9,545 nt of DNA from Myxococcales bacterium (GCA_007120615.1 SKNI01000656.1:1-9545), one strand, 5' to 3'; counted from the stretch's first letter, positions 1 through 7,730 are shown. Translations and numbers: made by a program. The notes: generated by a model from the letters alone, not told the origin.

Positions 1-696
1 GAGCAAGAAGAAGATGACGTCGACCTCGATCAGATCGTCGAAGGCCTGGCCGCCGAGGAGCGGTCACGGGTTTTGAGGGTGGGGATTCTGGCGGCTGTAA
101 TTCTTGGGGCGGCCGGGTTGAGCTTCTGGTGGATGGTAGAGAATACGGAGGACCTCTTTCGGCCCAATATCTCGGCGGAGGAGGGAGAGTACGAGGTCTG
201 GCTCGATACCAATGATCCGGTCTGCCGGGGGATTCTCGATGACATCAGCGAGGCCACAGAAGATTGGGCGGAGCGCGAGGCATTTGTCGCCGATGAGATC
301 TGGGGCGACGACGAGGAAAATCTGGTACAGGTGCGGGAGACGGCGACCGCTTTTCGGTCTCGAATGGCTCAGATCGCCACCAGGATCGACGACGCCGTTC
401 TGCGCGATTCCGAGGCCCCCGAACAGATGAAAGAGTGGTTTGGCAACCAGGATAACGAATTTCGGATCCTCCAAGAAATGGCCGAGCGACGGCTCAATCT
501 GGTTCGAGAACAAGAGGTAGAAGAGCGCGGCGGAATGTGGGAAAACCCGGAAAATCTAAGGGATACGGTTTTGTTGACCGTTGATGATAACTATCAAGAG
601 TTTCGCGTCTGGGTTGCTGCCGGTGGTCATCCCTGCGGCCCGGCACCGGAAGGGGTAGAGCCCGCGGCGCCTCCAGAGGCCACTGAGATGCCTTGA
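1..696 (+). CDS. Membrane-anchored protein of unknown function, 5' end outside window
   Basis: The reading frame is open from base 1 to the TGA at 694-696, giving 231 visible residues, so the gene begins before the window. A TTG at 73 could be taken as a start, but it falls at the edge of the membrane segment and the acidic residues before it read on smoothly, so it is probably internal. Visible residues 1-20 are acidic (EQEEDDVDLDQ), then a basic RSRVLR stretch, then one hydrophobic helix at about 26-46 (VGILAAVILGAAGLSFWWMV). The positive-inside rule predicts a cytoplasmic N-terminus and a periplasmic C-terminal domain of about 185 residues. That domain is rich in Glu and predicted helix, has only two cysteines (C75 and C212) that could form a disulfide, and ends in a Pro/Ala/Glu tail. 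I do not recognise the family. The next gene starts 91 bp downstream on the same strand. Confidence 0.8.
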   Translation, partial: EQEEDDVDLDQIVEGLAAEERSRVLRVGILAAVILGAAGLSFWWMVENTEDLFRPNISAEEGEYEVWLDTNDPVCRGILDDISEATEDWAEREAFVADEIWGDDEENLVQVRETATAFRSRMAQIATRIDDAVLRDSEAPEQMKEWFGNQDNEFRILQEMAERRLNLVREQEVEERGGMWENPENLRDTVLLTVDDNYQEFRVWVAAGGHPCGPAPEGVEPAAPPEATEMP

Positions 697-716
697 AAAT
701 GAATTGTCGAGAGAGC

Positions 717-745
717 GTGAAACGCGACGCCGACTGCGTTATGAT
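717..745 (+). promoter_or_regulatory. Possible sigma-70-type promoter before the lipoprotein gene
   Basis: GTGAAA at 717-722 (4 of 6 to TTGACA), a 17-bp spacer and TATGAT at 740-745 (5 of 6 to TATAAT) lie in the 91-bp gap, about 43 bp before the ATG at 788. Spacing is ideal and the -10 is good, but the -35 is weak and this lineage's promoter preferences are unknown. An alternative is read-through from the upstream gene, since no terminator is visible in the gap. Confidence 0.35.
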
Positions 746-787
746 GGCGATTGAAGTGAAGAATTACGACAAATTTTAGGAAAGTAA

Positions 788-2881
788 ATGAAGATGAAAT
801 TCGAAACAGGCCCCTCTTTCTCGGTGCTATTAGTCAGCCTTTTCTTCTTCGCGTTCGCCGGGTCAGCCCTGGTGGGATGCGATGATGAGGAAGTGGGCAA
901 TGATGGCCAGCAAGATATAGGTGTAAACGAGTCGGAGCCGGATACGGAAGAGCTAGAAATCATCTGCGATCCCGGTGAGATCGATCGATGTGCCGGCGTG
1001 GAGCAGTCCGGTGTCTTCATCTGTAATGACGATGGAACCGCGATCATCGCCGGAGAATGCCCGGGGACGTCGATCTGCCGCGATGGAGCCTGTGAAGAGG
1101 TGATGTGTCGGCCCAATTCGGGGCGGTGCATTGATGGGATTCCCCAGCGCTGTGTGGATGATGGGGAAGGGGATTATCTCTTTGAGGATCAGGAGCCCTG
1201 CGGGGAAGATGAGAGCTGTGAGGACGGTGTCTGTCTCGACCGATGCGGCCTGGCCGAGTTAACTGACTCCTATGTGGGATGCGAATACTGGGCGGTGGAG
1301 ACCGAAAATACCCTTCTGTATCAGACGGCTCTGGGCAATGAGGCGGTGCCACCGGAGCATCGACCACCGTTTGCGGTGGTGCTGGCCAATACGGAGGCAA
1401 ATATCGACGCCGAAGTTACGGTTCGCGGCCCCAATGGTGAGTTGGCCCAGGCCGTGCAGTCAAGAGAAGTACGCTCCGATCGAAGCAATCCCGGCGAGGA
1501 GTGGGTGACGGTGCATTCCGAAACCGTCGATGCCGACGGAAATCGAATCGGATCCCCTCATAGCGGGCCGATCGAAAATATTGTGCTTCCGCCCAACGCC
1601 ACGTTGACCTTGCTGTTGCCCAATCAGGACATTCCATTTGGGGCGACCACGGTGACCTCCACGGCCTATCAAATCACCTCCAGTCAGCCAGTGGTGGCCT
1701 ATCAATTCAATCCGTTCTGCTGCAACTATAATTATACCAATGATGCCAGTCTTTTGTTGCCGACCAGCGCGTTGACCGAAAATTATATGATGATGAGCCA
1801 TGCGGTGTGGGCGGGAGGCGCATCAAACCGCCTCCCCGATCCTCGATCACCGACCCTTTCGGTGGTGGCGATGGAGGATGACACCAAGGTGGAAGTACAC
1901 CTGAAAGGCCCGGTATCAGAAGGTCGCACCTTTGCCGGGAAACTCTATCCGGTTCGCGACACCGACCGGGTCTTGGGGCCGGATAATAATGGATATATGG
2001 AAGTGACCCTGAACGCTCATGAGGTCTTTAACGTGGCCGGGGCGGGGACCAGCCCCGTGGTAGATCTGACGGGGACCCGAGTGAAGGCCGACAAGCCCGT
2101 GGCCGTCTTTGGAGCCCATACCTGCACCAATGTTCCATTTACTTCGCCGGCCTGTGACCACCTGGAGTCGCAGCTCTTTCCGATGGAGACCTGGTCGACC
2201 GGTTTTGTGGCGTCTCCGTTGAAGATACGAAATCCCAATCCCCCGTCGGGATCCCGAGAGGGAACCTATTGGAAGTTTCTGGCTCGCGATGACGATACGG
2301 TGATCGAGGCGGGCACCTCCCTTGCTCCTTCTGCAGTGTTGCCGCCCAGCGGTGAAGCGGTGCCTCGATGTGCGGATTTCTCCTCCGATCCAGAGTCTGG
2401 AGTCTTTGAGATGGATGCCGGAGAGAGTTGTGAATTCGGCACTCGCCATATGTTTTCGGTGCAATCGAATCGACCGATTATGGTGGGGGGCTTTGTCAGC
2501 GGCCAGAATACGGTTTTTGATCAGGTCAACTGGGGAGATCATGCAGGCGATCCGTCTCTCTTTTTGCTGCCTCCTCAGGAGCAATTTCGAAGCTCCTACA
2601 CCTTTTTGACTCCCCCCACCTACCATGTGAGCTATATCACGGTGACCATCGCCACAGGATATGATTTGATCCTGGACGGTGAGAGGATCAATCCTCTCGA
2701 TCATCCCCATGAGATTCTGGAGGACGAAAATATCTTGATGGCTCATATTGAGGTCGATCCGGGGCCCCATCAGATTTCGTCGAATTCGCCGTTTGGGCTG
2801 GTGGTCTATGGGTATGATAACTACGTATCCTACGCCTATACGGGCGGTCTGGACCTTACGAAGTTGAACCCGCTGCAGTGA
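788..2881 (+). CDS. Cys-rich lipoprotein with IgGFc-binding-like domain
   Basis: The product has 697 residues; the ATG at 788 follows an AGGAAAG-like ribosome site (778-784). Residues 1-31 are a lipoprotein signal: basic start, hydrophobic core (VLLVSLFFFAFAG) and lipobox LVGC with the acylated Cys at 31. Asp at 32-33 would retain a lipoprotein in the inner membrane in E. coli, but sorting rules differ in other phyla. Residues 34-59 are an acidic linker. Residues 60-149 hold two six-cysteine modules (C60, 68, 79, 91, 97, 102 and C107, 114, 122, 138, 144, 149), both ending C-x5-C-x4-C, probably a disulfide-bonded stalk. Residues about 190-685 resemble the IgGFc-binding protein N-terminal domain seen in many myxobacterial surface proteins: AYQFNPF (304-310), NDASLLLPTSAL (318-329), KPVAVFGAH (436-444) and DHLESQLFPMETW (457-469) fit that family's pattern. 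Likely an envelope or surface adhesin; binding to IgG is not implied. The family call is from recalled motifs, not a search. Confidence 0.82.
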   Translation: MKMKFETGPSFSVLLVSLFFFAFAGSALVGCDDEEVGNDGQQDIGVNESEPDTEELEIICDPGEIDRCAGVEQSGVFICNDDGTAIIAGECPGTSICRDGACEEVMCRPNSGRCIDGIPQRCVDDGEGDYLFEDQEPCGEDESCEDGVCLDRCGLAELTDSYVGCEYWAVETENTLLYQTALGNEAVPPEHRPPFAVVLANTEANIDAEVTVRGPNGELAQAVQSREVRSDRSNPGEEWVTVHSETVDADGNRIGSPHSGPIENIVLPPNATLTLLLPNQDIPFGATTVTSTAYQITSSQPVVAYQFNPFCCNYNYTNDASLLLPTSALTENYMMMSHAVWAGGASNRLPDPRSPTLSVVAMEDDTKVEVHLKGPVSEGRTFAGKLYPVRDTDRVLGPDNNGYMEVTLNAHEVFNVAGAGTSPVVDLTGTRVKADKPVAVFGAHTCTNVPFTSPACDHLESQLFPMETWSTGFVASPLKIRNPNPPSGSREGTYWKFLARDDDTVIEAGTSLAPSAVLPPSGEAVPRCADFSSDPESGVFEMDAGESCEFGTRHMFSVQSNRPIMVGGFVSGQNTVFDQVNWGDHAGDPSLFLLPPQEQFRSSYTFLTPPTYHVSYITVTIATGYDLILDGERINPLDHPHEILEDENILMAHIEVDPGPHQISSNSPFGLVVYGYDNYVSYAYTGGLDLTKLNPLQ

Positions 2882-2907
2882 GAAGAAGGTCCGCAGGAGG
2901 TCGCAAA

Positions 2908-2928
2908 AGTTAGAGTGTTGATCTAACT
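2908..2928. promoter_or_regulatory. Inverted repeat, possible operator before the kinase gene
   Basis: AGTTAGA (2908-2914) and TCTAACT (2922-2928) are perfect 7-bp inverted arms around a 7-base centre, in the 109-bp gap between the lipoprotein stop (2881) and the kinase ATG (2991). The arms are AT-rich and no T-run follows, so it is a poor intrinsic terminator; a regulator site upstream of the kinase gene is more plausible. The rest of the gap shows only the 8-bp palindrome GAGCGCTC (2943-2950) and no convincing promoter. Confidence 0.35.
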
Positions 2929-2990
2929 CGGGGAACGCGATAGAGCGCTCGGCGAAGCAGTGTGTGTGGTAGACGCAGTAGGGTGCTGAG

Positions 2991-5900
2991 ATGCGGGATA
3001 ATCCAAATATTCATGATGAAATCGATGGTCGCTTCATCCTTGAGAAGAGGCTGAGTCAGGGGAGTGTGGGGTCGATCTGGAGTGCTGCGCAACGGCCGGA
3101 TGGGGCACCGGTAGCGCTGAAATTATTGCGTCCGGAGGTAGCCCGGCTCCCCCATCTTCGGCGGCGATTTGCCCGAGAAGCGCGGGCGGCTTCCCGGCTC
3201 TTGCATCCCAACGTGGCGACCATCGTCGATTACGGGGTCGACGATGATGGCCAGATGTATATCGCCATGGAACTCCTCGATGGAGTGGTGGTCACCGAGC
3301 TTATCCGACAGGGATTGTCGCTTCGTCATATTCTGGTTTTGGCCGAACAACTATTGGCGGGGCTGGCTCATGCTCACGCCCGAGGGGTGGTTCATCGAGA
3401 CCTGAAACCGGCAAATTTGATGGTCGTCGGCGGTGACCTGCCTCGCACTCTGGGGACGGTGAAGATCGTGGATTTCGGCATCGCTCGGATGGAGAGTGAG
3501 CGAGATCCGCGGGATACGGCTCAGGGTGAAGTCGTGGGAACTCCCAGATATATGAGCCCGGAGCAGGCCGCCGGGGAGCGACAGCTCGGGCCGCGCACCG
3601 ATCTCTATAATGTGGGGCTGATTCTCTATGAATTGATCTCGGGGATTCCTCCCTTCGGGGAAGGAAAGGGGCTGAGCGTGATGGCCAGCCACGTCTATGA
3701 TGAGATTCCGCCGTTGACGGCTCGAGCCGATCTGGATGTTCCCCCGGGGCTTGTGGATTTTGTGGAACGATCGCTGCAAAAGGAGGCCGCTCAGCGGTGG
3801 TCTTCTGCGGCGGAGATGCGCGGGGTGATTCGGCGGCTGTTAAAGGATTGTGCGGCCGATCCGACGGCGTGGAAGGTGCCCGCTCCCGTCTTTCCGGACC
3901 TCCGTGGTGGCCACAGCACGGTGGAAGAGAGCGCGGTGGTCAATCCCGTAAAGACCAGCGATCTGCAAAATCAGCCGGTCGCGGTAGTGGAAGATTTGGA
4001 GTTGGAGACCCGCATGGATCGCGAGATGCGGGGAGCAGTGATCAACGCCCAGCAGCGAATTCCCTTCGTCGGACGCCGTAAGGAGCGAAAATTTCTCCAC
4101 GGCCTCATCGAGGGTGTGCGCTCCTCGGAGCAGGGAAAGATCTTGTTGCTCAACGGGGAGGCGGGCGTCGGAAAGACCAGGCTCACCATCTGGATGAAGG
4201 AATTTGCCGAAGAAGAAGGGCTGCTCCACGGTCATATCGGGGCGTTTACCCGAGGAAATACCGAAGGGATGCAGGGTCTGCGAGAGGTCCTCGACAGTAT
4301 CTTTGGGACCCGCAGGATGGCCCGGGCGGAGTTGATCGAACGGGTCAACGTCCGCTTGAAGCGCTGGGGGTATGAACACGGCGTGGACGTGCGAAGGGTG
4401 GCCGACTTTATGCGGCCCGCCGGTCCTCATAGTTCGGTTCGGACCATGCCCTTTTCGCCGACGAAATTATTCGCTGTGGTCACCAAGATTTTTGAGATCG
4501 CCGCTCGCAGGCGACCGCGGCTGATCATCTTAGACGATCTGCACTGGGCCGGCGTGGAGGTCGGCGACTTTCTGGATTATCTGGCCGTAGAGATGCGCCA
4601 TCGGCCCTTTCCGCTTCTGGTGATGGGAACGGTTCGCACCGAAGATCTGGCGGAGAACCCGGGGCTGGCCAGTCGTCTCGATGGATTGAGCCGCTATACC
4701 GGGGAGACCGTCGAGCGCCTTGATATCGGTAAGTTGACCCCTGAGAGTGGCCGTCAATTGGTGCGGTATGTGTTGCCCGTCGATGACGAACTCTGTGACG
4801 ATATCTACCAGCGCTCCGGTGGAAATCCCCTGCATCTGGCGTTGCTGTTGCGCTATCTGCGTCAGGAGGGCCTGTTGCGATGGGACGGCGATCGATGGAT
4901 CGCCCGCGACGAAGCAGCCGTTCGGGCTGCGGTGCCGCCGAGTCTGGCCGATCTTTTTCGAGTTCGGATCCATCAGGTCGAGGCTCGCCACGGATCGGAG
5001 GGGCGGTTGCAGAGTCTTCTGCAGCGATCGGCCGTAGCAGGGCCTCGATTTACCTATGATATTCTGCGAGAAATGGTGGAAAGAGAGACCACCAAAGGCG
5101 AAGAATATCTGGCCCGCCTGCACTTTCTGGATGACGACTTCGACTGCCTCCTCAGTGAAGGCCTGCTGATCGAGAGTCACGGTCGCCGTCAGGAGTGGTA
5201 CGCGTTCAGCCACGGGGTGGTGCGAGACTATTTTCTGGGGCAGATCGGCGCGGCTCATCGGGCTCGTCGATTTCACCGGCTGGCGGCAGAAGCGCGGGAG
5301 AAAGTCTACGCCGGACGTGCCGACGCTCATGCCTCGGAGATCGCCGCCCACTGGGAAGCGGCAGGAGATCGTCGAAAGGCTCTGAACTGGTATCTGCGGG
5401 CCGCTCGCACGGCGATGCGGTCGACCACCTTTCGTCAGGCCGCGTCGGCGGCGGAGGCGGCCGTCCGGGTGATGGACGAGCTTCTGGAGATAACGCCGGA
5501 AGATATCCAAGAACTCGATATTGTAGGCTTGCGACTCGAAGCTGCCCGCCAAGATCTGGAGGTCGAGCACTATATGAAGTTGCTCGTCCAACTGGGCGAC
5601 CTTCATGAGGGATTCGGAGAATACGAGAGCTCCGAGAGCTATTACCGTCGGGTCGTGCGGATGGTTGGTAAAGAGACATCCTCTGATGATTGGGTGCTCG
5701 GAGTGGTGGCGGAGAGTTGGCTGGGGCTTGGGCATGTGACCTGGCAGCGCGGTGATTTTGAAGCCGCTCAGTGGGCATTTCGAAGAGTCTGCGACCTGGT
5801 CGATGGCGTGGACGCCCTTGAGAGCGTCAGCGCCAGCGCCCGCCGGGGGCTGGCTCGGGTCGCCTGGCATCGCGGCGAGTACGGCGAGGCCACGAAATTA

Positions 5901-6716
5901 TCTCAGCAGGCCCTGGAATCGGCGCGAAACCGAAATGATGTAACCGGGGAGGCCAAGGCGTTGTGGGCGTTGGGGGAAGTGGCCCGAATTCGCGGAGATA
6001 GCGAGACCGCCGGGCGTCACTTTAAAGCGTCTCAAGATCTCTATGCCCGGGCAGGCGAGCCTGTGGGATTGGCCAGAAATTTATTGAGTCGCGCCCAGCT
6101 GGCTCGCTATCAGAAGAATTTTCGAAAAGCCGAAGAGCTCTATCAGCGAGCGCTTCGACGCTATCAGGCGGTGGGGCATCGACGAGGGGCCGCCCAATGC
6201 TTAAACGGGCTCGGAGATGTGGCTCGGTTTAACGGCGATCACGCCGGTGCGCAGAAATTCTACGATCGAGCCCTCCAGATTTATGAGTCCATGGGAGCCC
6301 AATACGACGTGGCCCTGGTGTATACAAACCTGGGTCTGACGGCGATGCGCCTCAATGATTTCGAGGCAGCCAAAGAATTTCTGGAGGCCGCCCGCAGCCT
6401 GGTGGCGGGAGAGGAATATCCCTACCTTCAGGCGGGGGCGGAGTTTAACCTGGCTCTGGTCGAGGCGCTGCGCGGGGATCACCAGGAGAGCACCGAGATC
6501 CTGGCCCGAGTGCTGGATCTCTCGGAGCGATTTCCCATCCCCGATCTGGATTATGCACAGCCCCTGGAGGAGCTTGGGAAATTGCACTCCAAGGCGGGCC
6601 ACGCTCAGGAAGCGATGAAGCTCTGGGAGCGGGCCCGCGATATCTACGGCGAGTTGGCACTCACCGACGATAAGATCCGATTGGAGAAGATGATGTCTCG
6701 AGAGCTTCCGAAGTAA
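2991..6716 (+). CDS. Ser/Thr protein kinase fused to AAA/STAND ATPase and TPR repeats (PknK-like architecture)
   Basis: A 1241-residue cytoplasmic signalling protein with no signal peptide or membrane helix. The ATG at 2991 has a weak AGGG site 7 bases upstream, and the product starts just before the kinase fold, as is usual. Kinase domain, about 14-285: Gly-rich loop LSQGSVGSIW (21-30), ATP lysine K44 in VALK, probable helix-C E63, catalytic HRDLKPANL (135-143) with D137, K139 and N142, DFG at 161-163, GTPRYMSPEQ (183-192) and D204. All key catalytic residues are present; the first glycine of the loop is Ser22. A linker (286-357) leads to an AAA_16/STAND-type ATPase starting at FVGRRKE (359-365), with Walker A GEAGVGKT (389-396) and Walker B LIILDDLHW (511-519). 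A probable winged-helix region follows (about 645-760), then TPR-like helical hairpins from about 780 to 1230. By analogy with PknK-type proteins, the TPRs may receive a partner or ligand and the ATPase may gate the kinase. Substrates cannot be read from sequence. Confidence 0.93.
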   Translation: MRDNPNIHDEIDGRFILEKRLSQGSVGSIWSAAQRPDGAPVALKLLRPEVARLPHLRRRFAREARAASRLLHPNVATIVDYGVDDDGQMYIAMELLDGVVVTELIRQGLSLRHILVLAEQLLAGLAHAHARGVVHRDLKPANLMVVGGDLPRTLGTVKIVDFGIARMESERDPRDTAQGEVVGTPRYMSPEQAAGERQLGPRTDLYNVGLILYELISGIPPFGEGKGLSVMASHVYDEIPPLTARADLDVPPGLVDFVERSLQKEAAQRWSSAAEMRGVIRRLLKDCAADPTAWKVPAPVFPDLRGGHSTVEESAVVNPVKTSDLQNQPVAVVEDLELETRMDREMRGAVINAQQRIPFVGRRKERKFLHGLIEGVRSSEQGKILLLNGEAGVGKTRLTIWMKEFAEEEGLLHGHIGAFTRGNTEGMQGLREVLDSIFGTRRMARAELIERVNVRLKRWGYEHGVDVRRVADFMRPAGPHSSVRTMPFSPTKLFAVVTKIFEIAARRRPRLIILDDLHWAGVEVGDFLDYLAVEMRHRPFPLLVMGTVRTEDLAENPGLASRLDGLSRYTGETVERLDIGKLTPESGRQLVRYVLPVDDELCDDIYQRSGGNPLHLALLLRYLRQEGLLRWDGDRWIARDEAAVRAAVPPSLADLFRVRIHQVEARHGSEGRLQSLLQRSAVAGPRFTYDILREMVERETTKGEEYLARLHFLDDDFDCLLSEGLLIESHGRRQEWYAFSHGVVRDYFLGQIGAAHRARRFHRLAAEAREKVYAGRADAHASEIAAHWEAAGDRRKALNWYLRAARTAMRSTTFRQAASAAEAAVRVMDELLEITPEDIQELDIVGLRLEAARQDLEVEHYMKLLVQLGDLHEGFGEYESSESYYRRVVRMVGKETSSDDWVLGVVAESWLGLGHVTWQRGDFEAAQWAFRRVCDLVDGVDALESVSASARRGLARVAWHRGEYGEATKLSQQALESARNRNDVTGEAKALWALGEVARIRGDSETAGRHFKASQDLYARAGEPVGLARNLLSRAQLARYQKNFRKAEELYQRALRRYQAVGHRRGAAQCLNGLGDVARFNGDHAGAQKFYDRALQIYESMGAQYDVALVYTNLGLTAMRLNDFEAAKEFLEAARSLVAGEEYPYLQAGAEFNLALVEALRGDHQESTEILARVLDLSERFPIPDLDYAQPLEELGKLHSKAGHAQEAMKLWERARDIYGELALTDDKIRLEKMMSRELPK

Positions 6717-6719
6717 TCT

Positions 6720-7148
6720 TCAGGCAGCGCTCTGGTTTTGCTGGGCGAGGATGCGGCGTACGCCGGTGATCGCGCGGTACAGACCCACATCGCGGTAGAT
6801 CCCGGGGCGACCGGCCAGGGCCAGGTAGAGGGATTGGCCGTCGACGGTGATCTGACGCACGTGGACCGACTCCGGGGTGATCCCGGGCATCATCGATTCC
6901 ACTCGCGATAAGACCTGTTGTCGAAAACGGCGGGCCACCGATTTGGCGAGCATCGGGGCGTAGGCCGCGAGCACCTCGGACTCCACCGGATTTCCGGCGG
7001 AGGCGATGATCAGCCCGTTGGAGTCTCCCAGGGTGAAATTGCGCAATTTCTCCTTCTCGAAGATATGCTCCAATTGATAGGTCAACGCCGTAAGAGGCTG
7101 ATGGCTGCGGCGATAGCGTCGTTCAGGTGGTACGGGAAAAGCGCTCAT
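6720..7148 (-). CDS. Roadblock/LC7-like domain protein
   Basis: The product has 142 residues. Its ATG (7146-7148) has a strong AAGGAG site six bases upstream (7155-7160 on the + strand). After a basic N-terminus (PPERRYRRSH), the sequence follows the Roadblock/LC7 pattern: a first helix about 18-36, a strand-turn-strand FTLGDSNGLIIAS (38-50) like the 'dxxGlviA' hairpin, a long helix about 55-84, the strands VHVRQITVDGQSLYLALAG (95-113) and a last helix about 117-136. Proteins of this fold act as dimers and often control small Ras-like GTPases (MglB with MglA, for example), but none is encoded in the window. The stop codon is 3 bp from that of the kinase gene, so the two transcripts must overlap at their 3' ends. 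There is no hydrophobic segment, so it should be cytoplasmic. The fold assignment rests on pattern recognition and is moderately sure; the partner is unknown. Confidence 0.72.
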   Translation of the reverse strand: MSAFPVPPERRYRRSHQPLTALTYQLEHIFEKEKLRNFTLGDSNGLIIASAGNPVESEVLAAYAPMLAKSVARRFRQQVLSRVESMMPGITPESVHVRQITVDGQSLYLALAGRPGIYRDVGLYRAITGVRRILAQQNQSAA

Positions 7149-7218
7149 AATCCACTCCTTGGATTGATTGAGTAATACCGTCGCCGCAGATGTGGCTGCG
7201 ACGAGACAAAGTTACGAA

Positions 7219-7241
7219 AGAAATCCGTCCGTGGAATTTCT
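7219..7241. repeat. Bulged inverted repeat upstream of the Roadblock gene
   Basis: AGAAATCC (7219-7226) pairs with GG-A-ATTTCT (7233-7241), giving an 8-bp stem with one bulged A (7235) around a 6-base loop. It lies 71-93 bp upstream of the Roadblock ATG, where an operator or a leader hairpin would be possible. The 10-mer CCGTCCGTGG inside it (7225-7234) recurs at 7284-7293. Confidence 0.35.
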
Positions 7242-7292
7242 CGTGCTGCCGAAGTTCTCATCCTTGAGGGGTTCGACAAGGCGCCGTCCGTG

Positions 7293-7330
7293 GCACCGTG
7301 GTTTGACGTCAATGCACCGTGTTGCACCGT
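7293..7330. repeat. Three GCACCGT boxes at helical spacing
   Basis: The heptamer GCACCGT occurs at 7293-7299, 7314-7320 and 7324-7330, always in the same orientation. Start-to-start distances are 21 and 10 bp, close to two turns and one turn of B-DNA, so all would face the same side of the helix. Such spacing suits a protein-binding site, but the short length means chance is not excluded. Confidence 0.4.
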
Positions 7331-7370
7331 CAGAGTAACGTGGATGGGAGAGGGGTCAAAAAAATAATTG

Positions 7371-7559
7371 GGGAGCACCAACATCACTATTTGAGCGATC
7401 GATCGGTCAGGGGGAGCACCAACATCACTATTTGAGCAGTCGACTGGTCGTTCGGGTGTACCAACATCACTTTTTGTGCAGTCGACTGGTCGTTCGGGTG
7501 TACCAATATCACTTTTTGTGCAGTCGACTGGTCGTTCGGGTGTACCAATATCACTTTTT
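7371..7559. repeat. Tandem repeat array, 42-bp class
   Basis: ACCAAYATCACT recurs starting at 7377, 7418, 7460, 7502 and 7544 (spacing 41, 42, 42, 42). Each copy is followed by TTTGAG or TTTTGTG and, in the first four, by a core: ATCGATCGGTCA at 7398-7409, then GTCGACTGGTCG at 7439, 7481 and 7523. The units from 7437 on are nearly identical, while the first is more diverged. CAGTCGACTG, a perfect 10-bp palindrome, is at 7437-7446, 7479-7488 and 7521-7530. The units abut with no unique spacers. This may be a minisatellite or an ordered binding array. Confidence 0.9.
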
Positions 7560-7663
7560 GAGGATTCGACTGGTCGAGAAAATGACTTGTGAACGCCGGA
7601 TCGAGGATTCGACTGGTCGAGAAAATGACTTGTGAGCGCCGGTTTGAGCGATCGACCGGTCGA
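7560..7663. repeat. Tandem repeat array, 43-bp class, same core
   Basis: Two 43-bp units (7560-7602 and 7603-7645) differ at only a few bases. Each begins GAGGATTCGACTGGTCGAG and then runs through AAAATGACTTGTGA and a GCCGG box. A third partial unit (7646-7663) contains the perfect 12-bp palindrome TCGACCGGTCGA (7652-7663). The cores at 7565, 7608 and 7651 continue the register of the preceding 42-bp array although the flanking bases differ, so the core spacing is conserved across two different repeat families. Confidence 0.88.
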
Positions 7664-7730
7664 AGAGGTGTGTTGTACTCCGTGACGTGGTGGGTTTGAG
7701 GGGTGTGACGTAGAGGGTTGTTGTGAAAGG

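Noticed and set aside
73..696. Full-length 207-residue gene starting at TTG 73
   Set aside because: The same frame is open back to base 1 and the TTG sits at the edge of the membrane helix, so the gene more likely starts upstream of the window.
1916..2770. 284-residue minus-strand open frame
   Set aside because: Antisense shadow of the IgGFc-binding-like lipoprotein; no signal, motif or ribosome site supports it.
4530..5870. 446-residue minus-strand open frame
   Set aside because: It lies wholly inside the kinase-ATPase-TPR gene, whose + strand frame has clear domains and motifs; the antisense translation shows none.
7291..7307. Sigma-54 promoter (TGGCAC ... TTTGAC)
   Set aside because: The TGGCAC half is good, but the second half lacks the required GC at the correct spacing from GG, and no downstream gene lies in suitable position on the + strand.
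7432..7635. 67-residue + strand open frame with repeated SRLVVRVYQ
   Set aside because: It is produced by the 42-bp repeat being a multiple of three; it starts at TTG without a ribosome site and ends inside the array.
7371..7663. CRISPR array
   Set aside because: Units abut directly and repeat along their full length; there are no unique spacers between identical repeats and no cas gene nearby.
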